DNA of 64,000 nt from Oncomelania hupensis (Eukaryota; Mollusca; Gastropoda; Littorinimorpha; Pomatiopsidae): the NCBI GenBank assembly GCA_036898135.1, contig CM072513.1, positions 12,957,602 through 13,021,601 of the forward strand, given 5' to 3'. Of this stretch, positions 38,501 through 44,337 are shown one piece after another (the first letter of the stretch is position 1; each line of letters begins with the position of its first letter). The notes below the pieces were generated by a model. The model worked only from the letters and a program-made list of their open reading frames with translations, was not told the DNA's origin and did no database searches. Made by a program: the position numbers and the translations under genes.

Positions 38501-41335
38501 CTTTAGACATCAGACCAAGTATGTGTAGTGTTTAGTTTTCAATGACATCACTTTAGACATCAGACCAAGTATGCGTAATGTTTAGTTTTCAATGACTTCA
38601 CTTTAGACATCAGACCAAGTATGCGTAGTGTTTAGTTTTCAATGACATCACTTTAGACATCAGACCAAGTATGCGTAGTGTTTAGTTTTCAATGACTTCA
38701 CTGTAGACATCAGACCAAGTATGTGTAGTGTTTAGTTTTCAATGACATCACTTTAGACATCAGACCAAGTATGCGTAGTGTTTAGTTTTCAATGACTTCA
38801 CTTTAGACATCAGACCAAGTATGCGTAGTGTTTAGTTTTCAATGACTTCACTTTAGACATCAGACCATGTATGTGTAGTGTTTAGTTTTTAATGACAGAG
38901 GTGCCTACCTTAAAATTCCTTAAAAATACGCATTTTCGTGGGAGTACCCCCAAAAAAACAATTTTTTTCGCACTGTTTTTATATTATGTTCCGATCTGCT
39001 ATTTCCTTTACTTGCTGACCATAGAGCGCATGCACCAAAGTGAAATCTCGTGCGTGAGAGGTAGAGCGAGACTTTGTATCTGCCATGGTGGAAGCTGCTA
39101 AACATGCCGTGCGTTTTATTTGGCTAGCAAAGCGAGTATCTACGTAGAAAAGAGGCGTTTCGCTGCCAATCTGTCTATGAAAGCAAAGCTAGCATGCTAG
39201 CTTTACCTCACGAGCCTGCGCTGGAGGTGCTATTTCTATCTAACAAGATGGCGTCCACATCTAACTAACAACAAAGCATTTACACGAGAGTGACGATGAG
39301 AGCGAGTCTGAAGAAAAGTGGGGTCAGGTTGCAAGTAAGCAAGAAGCGTGACAACATTTCTTAGATAAATACCGTGAACGTTTTTGAGGAATAATCATAT
39401 CTTCAAAAGAAGTTCATTATGCTCACTGCAACACGTGCAACAAAGAGTTTAGCATTGCTCACAGCGGTGCATACTACATTCAGCGACACTTAGATTAGGT
39501 ATTACGGACGAAAATTTTGTTTTGGTTCAGCATGTTTTATTTTGTTTTTATTATTTAGTACAAACCTTTAGAAGATTTAAAAAATTTAAATTGTTAAAAT
39601 CGGTCAATATTAAGGCACTCATTTAACTGTTCAAAGTGGGTATCCCTCACATAAAAATAAAACGCTTTTTTTCCCAAAAGTGGCTCAGGTGTCTAAAATT
39701 AATACAAGGTGCATAAGAAGGCACTGTATTTACACAACAAAATGCAGAACAATCTAGTATGCTCAAAAAACAAAAAGGTTTGCCATTTTCAGCATAATAT
39801 ATGACAATAATGATATATATATTCATAATTCATATTAATTGTTCGACAGTATGAAGATGTTTTGGGGGGTTATGGAGTAAAATACAACACACAAAAAATG
39901 ATATATGTATTAGCAGACAGCTTGATATTAGTGTGCATTTGTGACCATAACTTGTTGTGTTCTATATTATTTTGTTTCATGAGGATTAAAATGGTGAGCT
40001 GGAATTAGTATAAATTAATTTTTGTGAATGTGGCAGTTTTCATGACAATAATTTTTTGATCAAATGTTGCGAGTTACGCGAAATCTGACATTACACAAAA
40101 TACACATTTTTCATGCAGCCCATATACAAATGGTGAGACTGGGGGGTATGCACCTTTGTAATGACTTCACTTTAGACATCAGACCAAGTATGTGTAGTGT
40201 TTAGTTTTCAATGACTTCACTTTACTGTTTACAGGTGGGAAAGTAAAAAAAATGTCCAATGACAAAATACCGTTAGGTAATTTGATGAATAGAGTTTCAT
40301 AGCTTTCAGGAACAGTATCTGTTTTCCTTTTTTTTATTGGACAAGTGTATTGTATTGTCAATAGTCTGATGATTTTGTTACTGACATACATAGCAATTTG
40401 AGTCTGTGTATTGTATTGTCAATAGTGTGATGATTTTGTTACTGACTGTAACAAACATGAACAGTATTGTAAATATGTACAAACATGAACAGTATTGTAA
40501 AGATGTACAAACATGAACAGTATTGTAAAGATGTACAAATATGAACAGTGTTGTAAATATGTACAAACATGACAGTATTGTAAATATGTACAAGCATGAA
40601 CAATATTGTAAAGATGTACAAACATGAACAGTGTTGTAAAGATGTACAAACATGAACAGTGTTGTAAAGATGTACAAACATGAACAGTGTTGTAAAGATG
40701 TACAAACATGAACAGTGTTAAAAAAAAATGTACAAACATGAACAGTGTTGTAAAGATGTACAAACATGAACAGTATTGTAAAAATGTACAAACATGAACA
40801 GTATTATAAAGATGTACAAACATGAACAGTATTGTAAAGATGTAGGTGTTGAAGTTGCATGAAGGTGAAGGGTCACTGGTGTTTGTGTGCGCAGGATGTC
40901 GGTGGCCATTCCTTTAGTGGACGGCATGGTGGTCAGCAGACGCACGTTGGGAACACTGGTGAGGCAGACTGCCATCAACATTTGTCGCAGACGGCGACTG
41001 GAGAGTGAAGCGTAAGTGTTATAGTTGTGAATGCGCAGTCTCTACACTGCCTTTATTCTCTCTTTCATTTATTTGTAACCCAGGTTTCCATTTTGACCAC
41101 AATTGACATTTGATTGATATTTATTTCATTTTCCCATTCTCTTCTTTTTCTGCTACTAATTACATCCTCCTTTTAATCTTTCATAAAACAATTGTTTGTT
41201 GGTTGTATTTTGTGTAGATATCAACCCCCTCACGTAAGGCGAAAGCAGAAAATCCAAGAGATCGTCAATAAGTACAAGTGCAGCTTGAGTCCTGCTGAAT
41301 TCTACACTGCACTGTTCCAGGATGTGCCACGCTGA
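18904..41335 (+). CDS. Ral GTPase-activating protein subunit beta, C-terminal part (14 exons)
   Basis: Joined exons encode about 670 C-terminal residues of RALGAPB, roughly the last 45% of a family member of about 1,500 residues. RalGAP-beta is the non-catalytic partner of RalGAP-alpha; the heterodimer speeds GTP hydrolysis by RalA/RalB and acts in membrane traffic and growth signalling. Recognition rests on exon peptides such as [64 protein letters not shown] and the C-terminal [17 protein letters not shown]. The later exons (from about 31.7 kb) carry the Rap-GAP-like fold. Proposed exons: 18904-19014, 22710-22887, 23152-23243, 26823-26947, 28707-28886, 31200-31272, 31704-31883, 32399-32537, 32811-32963, about 33760-33948 (start uncertain), 35642-35827, 37953-38118, 40895-41011 and 41218-41335. 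Junction phases agree throughout under those choices. The 5' part of the gene is outside the window or not recognised in the left 18 kb. Confidence 0.9.
19080..19200. repeat. Direct duplication, about 37 bp, two copies
   Basis: GGCCCCCTGCTTTATGATGA and its continuation occur twice in tandem (about 19116-19152 and 19153-19189) in the intron after exon A. Confidence 0.8.
19335..20046. repeat. 50-bp minisatellite, left part
   Basis: Fifty-bp units with the core GACTGCTACCATTGACTGTG followed by ACTATGACTGCTACTGTTGA and CCGTTACAGT. The array is split by the element at 20047-21651 and continues to about 22425. It lies in the intron between exons A and B. Confidence 0.95.
20047..21651. mobile_element. 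hAT-like non-autonomous element with 5-bp target duplication
   Basis: The inverted ends are CAGGGGCGGATC at 20047-20058 and the reverse complement of CAAGGGCGGATC at 21640-21651. It is flanked by TACAG on both sides (20042-20046 and 21652-21656), and excision of the element plus one TACAG restores the 50-bp unit. CAGGGGCGGATC-type ends are common in hAT elements. The interior is mostly low complexity: (GAA)n and (AAT)n tracts at about 20100-20690, a duplicated AAAGTCTTTCCACCAAAGTG block, and a C run followed by an A run at 21571-21614. Sequence resembling a LINE 3' end (AAAAAGCGCTATATAAGAAT then AATAATAAT) sits at 20646-20690, suggesting a nested retroposon. No transposase is visible. Confidence 0.82.
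20102..20690. repeat. Compound GAA/AAT microsatellites
   Basis: A-rich GAA tracts (20120-20190, 20333-20362, 20470-20500) alternate with (AAT)n tracts (20290-20332, 20371-20438, 20568-20612). Confidence 0.92.
21652..22425. repeat. 50-bp minisatellite, right part
   Basis: Same unit as 19335-20046, about 15 copies, with CATTGACTGAGACT and CATTGACTGTGACT variants interspersed. Confidence 0.95.
22502..22709 (+). repeat. 26-bp array of tandem splice acceptors, 8 copies
   Basis: Eight units of exactly 26 bp, ending at 22527, 22553, 22579, 22605, 22631, 22657, 22683 and 22709. Each ends in TTTGGCTTTGTGCAG. The last copy is the acceptor of exon B, so the array ends precisely at the intron-exon border. 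A decoy acceptor would add a segment beginning TGATGTC. Since exon A ends in phase 0, that segment starts with an in-frame TGA. Confidence 0.95.
22710..22887 (+). CDS. RALGAPB exon B
   Basis: Encodes [19 protein letters not shown]...[18 protein letters not shown]...NVE, phase 0 to 1. The donor is GAAG|GTCAGT. The acceptor TTTGGCTTTGTGCAG at 22695-22709 is the last of eight identical tandem copies (see the 22502-22709 repeat). Confidence 0.9.
23152..23243 (+). CDS. RALGAPB exon C
   Basis: Acceptor TTTTATTTTCCAAG, donor AAG|GTATTT, phase 1 to 0. Encodes [20 protein letters not shown]...RASK. Confidence 0.9.
23285..23575. repeat. About 60-bp tandem repeat, 5 copies, after exon C
   Basis: Units contain GATGATGTGGCCTTATTCTA and GGGATGAAATATGTTGCCAC. 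The last copy is degenerate. It starts about 40 bp after the exon C donor and does not include it. Confidence 0.9.
23720..25535 (-). mobile_element. CR1/L2-like LINE, 5'-truncated, nearly full reverse transcriptase
   Basis: A 494-codon minus-strand frame (25366 to 23882), extended upstream in the same frame to about 25530, encodes a reverse transcriptase. Blocks in order: [53 protein letters not shown], the catalytic [13 protein letters not shown], a thumb region, and the C-terminal block [21 protein letters not shown] frameshift near 24100 moves the last part ([16 protein letters not shown]...KTHLFNQ) to another frame. The 3' UTR at 23720-23880 has A-rich and CAA tracts and ends in a GATGAT tail on the plus strand. 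The endonuclease is missing. It sits antisense in the intron between exons C and D. Confidence 0.9.
25536..26820. other. Rest of RALGAPB intron C-D; possible solo LTR
   Basis: No gene visible. The part 26250-26660 has a TATA-like GGTTATAAGC near 26475 and, about 110 bp later, AATAAACGCTTCCCGAACCC. This order fits an LTR (promoter then poly-A signal), but no clean TG...CA ends or target duplication are apparent. Confidence 0.25.
26823..26947 (+). CDS. RALGAPB exon D
   Basis: Acceptor GGTGGTTGCAG, donor AAAGC|GTACGT, phase 0 to 2. Encodes [18 protein letters not shown]...CVDSISKTK. The first base pair of the next exon completes the Ala codon GCA. Confidence 0.88.
27170..27960 (-). mobile_element. 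L2/CR1-like LINE, 3' end only, with (ATT)n tail
   Basis: The minus frame 27923-27345 (192 codons) encodes the C-terminal part of a reverse transcriptase: [71 protein letters not shown] and the final [12 protein letters not shown] before the stop. Its 3' UTR contains CAGGCAATTTATACAGCGCT on the plus strand and ends in (AAT)n at 27176-27202. The palm domain and endonuclease are absent. It is in the intron between exons D and E. Confidence 0.9.
27961..28700. other. Intron sequence with LTR-like features
   Basis: Contains GAGGCTATATATAAGTAATA (TATA-like) near 28350 and a GAATAACA end near 28600, which would suit an old LTR. No boundaries can be fixed and no open frame is present. Confidence 0.2.
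28707..28886 (+). CDS. RALGAPB exon E
   Basis: Acceptor TACCTTTTCAG, donor CCAGA|GTAAGG, phase 2 to 2. Encodes [18 protein letters not shown]...[16 protein letters not shown]...ECKPP, a charged helical stretch. Confidence 0.88.
29290..30870 (+). mobile_element. Rex1/Babar-like LINE, degenerate
   Basis: Broken plus-strand frames: [20 protein letters not shown] and [20 protein letters not shown] at 29425-29570, then [37 protein letters not shown] and [20 protein letters not shown] at 29787-30036. The catalytic FADD is FSDD here. Further 3', 30390-30480 still resembles [20 protein letters not shown] then LPSGRHL, the C-terminal block of this clade. A 58-bp tandem duplication interrupts it at about 29590-29700. 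The copy is dead through many stops and shifts. It is in the intron between exons E and F. Confidence 0.85.
30903..30960 (+). mobile_element. Short retroposon 3' fragment
   Basis: Matches the family end: GGTCCTGATTTGGCTTGGAA ... GGACCTAAAGCAATAATCAT. Strongly 5'-truncated. Confidence 0.7.
31200..31272 (+). CDS. RALGAPB exon F
   Basis: Acceptor AATGTGACAG, donor AAG|GTAAGT, phase 2 to 0. Encodes [20 protein letters not shown]...SLK. Short (73 nt) but with strong splice sites and consistent phase. Confidence 0.85.
31470..31703 (+). repeat. 26-32-bp array of tandem splice acceptors, about 9 copies
   Basis: Units carry GTGCAGGAACCTTTGTATAA followed by CATTGTTAT. AG dinucleotides before GAACC or AACC fall at 31503, 31529, 31558, 31584, 31614, 31643, 31675 and 31703, plus one degenerate copy upstream. 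The last is the acceptor of exon G, whose first bases GAACCTT are part of the unit, so the array spans the intron-exon junction. Confidence 0.92.
31704..31883 (+). CDS. RALGAPB exon G
   Basis: Sixty codons, phase 0 to 0: [20 protein letters not shown]...[21 protein letters not shown]. This looks like the start of the Rap-GAP-like domain. The acceptor GTTACGTGCAG|GAACC is the last of about nine tandem copies of a unit carrying GTGCAGGAACCTT (see the 31470-31703 repeat). Donor GTG|GTAAGT. Confidence 0.92.
32399..32537 (+). CDS. RALGAPB exon H (GC donor)
   Basis: Acceptor TACATTTTGCAG, phase 0 to 1. Encodes [35 protein letters not shown]... (spaced here only for length) ending ISEPDDCE. The only phase-compatible donor is GAAG|GCAAGT, a GC-AG intron with the strong consensus such introns usually show. 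Confidence 0.9.
32811..32963 (+). CDS. RALGAPB exon I
   Basis: Acceptor TGTGAAAACAG, donor TCAG|GTCAGT, phase 1 to 1. Encodes [20 protein letters not shown] then [15 protein letters not shown]...STTLES, a beta-rich segment of the Rap-GAP-like domain. Confidence 0.9.
33430..33750 (+). repeat. About 50-75-bp array abutting exon J, containing an acceptor-like motif
   Basis: Six imperfect units with GATGATGTTGTGTCTGCAGA then CAAAGGCGCCACATCTGTTG. The motif TGTCTGCAG or TATCTGCAG before ACAAAGG or GCAAAGG recurs in four units; two have CTGCTGAC instead. The last unit runs straight into the exon J region. Confidence 0.88.
33760..33948 (+). CDS. RALGAPB exon J (start uncertain)
   Basis: The 3' part is sound: a Ser/Pro-rich disordered stretch, [20 protein letters not shown] then LKPKSLPIE, with donor GAAG|GTACCT at phase 1 matching exon K. 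The start is unclear. The array-linked acceptor TATCTGCAG at 33720-33728 joins to exon I in a frame ([18 protein letters not shown]) that ends at a TGA at about 33909, one base out of register with the end of the exon. Acceptors at CAG repeats between 33759 and 33789 keep the frame. Either one of those is used or there is a 1-bp indel or assembly error. Confidence 0.6.
33949..34321. other. Intron sequence; possible LINE remnant
   Basis: A short plus-strand stretch near 34170-34240 reads like the end of an L2-type reverse transcriptase ([11 protein letters not shown]), but it is too short to assign. Nothing else was recognised. Confidence 0.3.
34322..35358 (+). mobile_element. hAT element with transposase remnant and 6-bp target duplication
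   Basis: Inverted ends CAGGGGTCCAAATC at 34322 and the reverse complement of CAGGGGTCCAAACA at 35358, flanked by ATGGAT on both sides (34316-34321 and 35359-35364). Inside, plus-strand codons near 34722-34805 read [20 protein letters not shown] then [15 protein letters not shown], followed after a shift by [17 protein letters not shown]. This is the C-terminal dimerisation region of hAT transposases. Only fragments of the protein remain. A strong hairpin (CCGGGGGAGCATGCCCCCGG) lies at about 35222-35243, and GGCGCTTCGCGCC follows at about 35260. It is in the intron between exons J and K. Confidence 0.9.
35442..35515. repeat. (ATT)n microsatellite
   Basis: About 24 ATT triplets in the intron before exon K. 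Confidence 0.95.
35642..35827 (+). CDS. RALGAPB exon K
   Basis: Acceptor CTTGTTTTCAG, donor ACAG|GTAGGC, phase 1 to 1. A disordered segment ([18 protein letters not shown]) leads into folded sequence [20 protein letters not shown]. Confidence 0.9.
36078..36781 (+). mobile_element. Short retroposon, longest copy (704 bp)
   Basis: Starts ACCCCTTGGGGTCATGAGCA and ends GGACCTAAAGCAACAATAAA with (AATC)n. It is flanked by AGTTTGTTCATG on both sides (36066-36077 and 36782-36793), but that motif is also in the host array unit, so the duplication is only consistent, not proven. It contains GTTTCAGTATAAATAGTATC. No long open frame is present, and I see no tRNA, 7SL or 5S head. Confidence 0.8.
37687..37722 (+). 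mobile_element. Very short retroposon tail inside the minisatellite
   Basis: GACCTAAAGCAATAATAATG then TAATGTAATG: only the last 30-odd bases of the family are present. Confidence 0.6.
37953..38118 (+). CDS. RALGAPB exon L
   Basis: Acceptor TTGTTGGTTTTCAG, phase 1 to 2. Encodes [20 protein letters not shown]...[20 protein letters not shown]. The donor CAGACCAA|GTATGT is the first of 17 tandem copies of the same junction (see 38111-38895). The upstream intron ends in a 32-bp minisatellite. Confidence 0.9.
38111..38895 (+). repeat. 50-bp array of tandem splice donors, 16 copies (17th after the hAT element)
   Basis: Exact 50-bp period: CAGACCAAGTATGTGTAG starts at 38111, 38161, 38211 and so on to 38861, and once more near 40181 beyond the insertion. 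The first copy is the end of exon L and its donor (CAGACCAA|GTATGT), so each unit repeats the last 8 exonic bases and the donor. A few copies have GTATGC, and the copy at 38861 has CCATGT. Using any later donor would read K-Y-V-stop (AAG TAT GTG TAG). Confidence 0.95.
38896..40158 (+). mobile_element. hAT-like element with BED-finger remnant, inserted in the donor array
   Basis: Inverted ends CAGAGGTGCCTACC at 38896 and the reverse complement of CAAAGGTGCATACC at 40158, flanked by TAATGA (38890-38895 and 40159-40164). Removing it restores the 50-bp unit. A plus-strand piece at about 39415-39490 reads [20 protein letters not shown] then YYIQRHL, the CxxC...HxxxH pattern of a BED zinc finger as found at the N-terminus of many hAT transposases. 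The rest of the protein is not recognisable. Confidence 0.86.
40159..40235 (+). repeat. Remainder of the 50-bp donor array
   Basis: One full unit (CAGACCAAGTATGTGTAG near 40180) and a partial one after the hAT-like element. Confidence 0.9.
40445..40850. repeat. 28-bp minisatellite before exon M
   Basis: Units of about 28 bp, GTACAAACATGAACAGTATT then GTAAAGAT, about 15 copies. It ends about 45 bp before the exon M acceptor. Antisense Cys/Phe-rich frames are artefacts. Confidence 0.93.
40895..41011 (+). CDS. RALGAPB exon M
   Basis: Acceptor TTTGTGTGCGCAG, donor AAGC|GTAAGT, phase 2 to 2. Encodes [20 protein letters not shown] then [19 protein letters not shown]; the LVDGMVVS block is a hallmark of the domain's C-terminal part. 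Confidence 0.93.
41218..41335 (+). CDS. RALGAPB terminal exon
   Basis: Acceptor ATTTTGTGTAG, phase 2. Encodes [20 protein letters not shown] then [18 protein letters not shown] and stop TGA at 41333-41335. This closely resembles the known C-terminus of RalGAP-beta proteins. Confidence 0.95.
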
Positions 41336-42640
41336 GACCGCGGTCTTCAGGCCACCCTTAGTTGTTCTGTAGCAAACGCAACAAGGACTCTTTACAAACA
41401 ACAAAAAATGACTTTGACAGAGTTGTGACGAAACAGTGATAGCAGACGTAGGTCAAACCTGGCCTTCACAAATTCCCCTTCAGTGAGTTGAGATGTTGAC
41501 AGAGGTTTGCAGGCAGTGAGAAATCTATATACAACCCAGCCCTTGGTGAGGTTTGCAGGCAGTGAGAAATCTATATACAACCCAGCCCTTGGTGAGGTTT
41601 GCAGGCAGTGAGAAATCTATATACAACCCAGCCCTTGGTCAAAACTTCCTCCCTCCATCAGTGAGAAATCTATATACAACCCAGCCCTTGGTGAAGTTTG
41701 CAGGCAGTGAGAAATCTATATACAACCCAGCCCTTGGTCAAAACTTCCTCCCTCCATCAGTGAGAAATCTATATACAACCCAGCCCTTGGTCAAAGCTTC
41801 CTCCCTCCATCAGTGAGAAATCTATATACAACCCAGCCCTTGGTCAAAACTTCCTCCCTCCATCAGTGAGAAATCTATATACAACCCAGCCCTTGGTCAA
41901 AACTTCCTCCCTCCATCAGGGAGAAATCTATATACAACCCAGCCCTTGGTCAAAACTTCCTCCCTCCATCAGTGAGAAATCTATATACAACCCAGCCCTT
42001 GGTCAAAACTTCCTCCCTCCATCAGGGAGAAATCTATATACAACCCAGCCCTTGGTCAAAACTTCCTCCCTCCATCAGGGAGAAATCTATATACAACCCA
42101 GCCCTTGGTCAAAGCTTCCTCCCTCCATCAGTGAGAAATCTATATACAACCCAGCCCTTGGTCAAAACTTCCTCCCTCCATCAGTGAGAAATCTATATAC
42201 AACCCAGCCCTTGGTCAAAACTTCCTCCCTCCATCAGTGAGAAATCTATATACAACCCAGCCCTTGGTCAAAACTTCCTCCCTCCATCAGGGAAACTGTT
42301 GAATGGCAGAAGATTTGCAATGTATACATCCTTGAAGAACATAGATTTTATCCTGGCCTTTGGAGAGAACTCCTTCCAGATGTACACAGTTGAAAGGTTT
42401 GCTGGCATGTACTTTTTAGATTGTAAAATGTTTTGAAAATATAAATGTCACGTACACAGTTTTGATAAGAGCCGAAGGTTTTTAGTAACACCTGTTGTTG
42501 TTTGAAGCTTGCTGGCTTTTCATCCTTGTGTGTATTGGGACAAACTCAAAGTATTTTCAACATTATTTATTGTTGTCATATTTGGATAATGTAAGCAGTA
42601 TTTGTATTTTGTATTACAATTACCATTATATCGTTCTTTA
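41336..42640 (+). other. RALGAPB 3' UTR start, with 53-bp minisatellite
   Basis: Sequence directly after the stop. From about 41505 to 42295 it is a 53-bp array: GTGAGAAATCTATATACAAC then CCAGCCCTTGGTCAAAACTT and CCTCCCTCCATCA, about 14 copies, with shorter GAGGTTTGCAGGCA units at the left. Unless the transcript ends within 170 bp of the stop, the array is transcribed. I see no strong AATAAA before 43390. Confidence 0.7.
41505..42295. repeat. 53-bp minisatellite
   Basis: About 14 units; unit types TCAGTGAG and TCAGGGAG alternate, and the AAAACTTCC and AAAGCTTCC variants mark two higher-order blocks. Confidence 0.95.
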
Positions 42641-42644
42641 TTAT

Positions 42645-42905
42645 TTTGTGACTGTCCTGCATGTTATTGATGAGGTGATGTTGAATAGTGTAGATTTAGT
42701 GACTGTCCTGCATGTTATTGATGAGGTGATGTTGAATAGTGTAGATTTAGTGACTGTCCTGCATGTTATTGATGAGGTGATGTTGAATAGTGTAGATTTA
42801 GTGACTGTCCTGCATGTTATTGATGAGGTGATGTTGAATAGTGTAGATTTTGTGACTGTCCTGCATGTTATTGATGAGGTGATGTTGAATAATGTAGATT
42901 TTGGA
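42645..42905. repeat. 51-bp tandem repeat, 5 copies
   Basis: GTGACTGTCCTGCATGTTAT then TGATGAGGTGATGTTGAATA and GTGTAGATTTA. Being a multiple of three, it leaves frames open on both strands without meaning. Confidence 0.95.
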
Positions 42906-42944
42906 GAAGATTGGGGGTAGAGGAGTTTGTGGGGTGCTCTTATT

Positions 42945-43100
42945 GAGTTTAGACACAGCCCACAGTTAATGGGTGATACAATATTCTGTGAGATGTGAGG
43001 ACATAGCCCACAGTTAATGGGTGATACAATGTTCTGTGAGATGTGAGGACAAAGCCTACAGTTAATGGTTGAAACAATGTTCTGTGAGATGTGAGTACAC
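42945..43100. repeat. About 55-bp tandem repeat, 3 copies
   Basis: CCACAGTTAATGGGTGATAC then AATGTTCTGTGAGATGTGAG, three imperfect copies. Confidence 0.85.
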
Positions 43101-43115
43101 TTCTGTGTCAGCATC

Positions 43116-43746
43116 TTAACTCTTTCCCTGCCAATCGACGATATATCGTCGATTTCAGTATTCCGTTTCGTTCCGTTTTTTTGCGCAGTCCAATCCAAGT
43201 TTTATTTTAACCAAAGAGAGATAACTCTTTCTACTTTCGTTCTCGATCGACAGGCGCTTTTTTTCTTCAAATTGATTCGTTTTTAGAGTGTTTATTGTGC
43301 ATTTTACTAAGCATAGTGATGGGCACAATCGACAGTGTGTCAAACTCTGTGCTAATAATCAATATAATTTCAAACTGTAAAGTGTATTTTGATCCTAAAT
43401 AAATTTTCTTGCTGGTTTGTGAAGCTGATTCAGTGATTGGAATTATTCCTCCAGATTTGTTTTATCACTGTGGTATGTAGAAATATTTTTTATTTTATTT
43501 TATCATTTCAAAAAGATCAACATGCTTTCAAAACACATATTTCAATAACATAATCAAATTAACATTTTTGTGGTTTTTTTTCTTATTCTTCACTCTTTTA
43601 CCTTTAATTTGATATGAAATATGTCTATTTAACAACTATTATTGAAAGAACAGTAGCTTAAATGCCTAAGGTACTGAACTTTCTTTCCGGTGCCAGAGAA
43701 ATGTCTGGCACAAACGTGGAAACATGCCTGGCAGGGAAAGAGTTAA
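43116..43746. mobile_element. piggyBac-type MITE, TTAA-flanked
   Basis: A perfect 18-bp inverted repeat including the target site: TTAACTCTTTCCCTGCCA at 43116-43133 and its reverse complement at 43729-43746. TTAA duplication and CYCTTTCCCTGCC-type ends are diagnostic of the piggyBac superfamily. The interior (about 590 bp) has no transposase. The 16-bp palindrome CGACGATATATCGTCG follows the left end at about 43137-43152. An AATAAA at about 43399 inside could serve as a plus-strand poly-A signal. Confidence 0.92.
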
Positions 43747-44335
43747 GCAGCTGTTGATTGTAGTAAATGCAACCACAATTTATCTTTGCGTCTCTCATGA
43801 TTTAGTGGGTGGTTTTACGGGCCAATGTTGGTCTAACATTTTCTTTGTTCAATATAATGTAGTCCTTGGGTCTTACTGAGGAAGGTTTTAGTCTAATAAA
43901 CCAAAAATGTTAACACCTACTACCCAGGTGTTGTTGGTTTTACTATCATTCAATATAATGTAGCTGACCACCACTCCACCATTCAGTATAATGTAGCTGA
44001 CCACCACTCCACCACCAACCCTCACCCTTCTCCCCCTGCACCCTCAGTGTTGGTGCTTATGTCATTGTAACAATTAATGATTGGTCACATTTATAGATTG
44101 TTTAATTTTGTTGAGATGACATCCGCCGTTTGATGTAGGAGTTTAATGACAGCAGGGTGGATTCTAGAAAGACTGGAATGCTGTCGTTTGGAACAGGCCG
44201 CAATGAGTATGCTAATTCTTTAAGTATTGTGTCAATAAACCGTTTGGTGCTGTTGGGCTGCGTTGGAATGCTACTATGTTATAGAGGCAGACAGCACAGC
44301 TGGACCAAATGCCACACTGATCCCCAGTGTGAGTG
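43747..44335. other. Intergenic unique DNA
   Basis: One roughly 30-bp duplication (TTCAATATAATGTAGCTGAC type near 43950-44010). No gene recognised. Confidence 0.5.
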
Positions 44336-44337
44336 TC

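Noticed and set aside
41553..42240. Repeat protein RNLYTTQPLVKTSSLHQ downstream of RALGAPB
   Set aside because: It lies after the RALGAPB stop in the 53-bp array; no splice evidence joins it to a gene.
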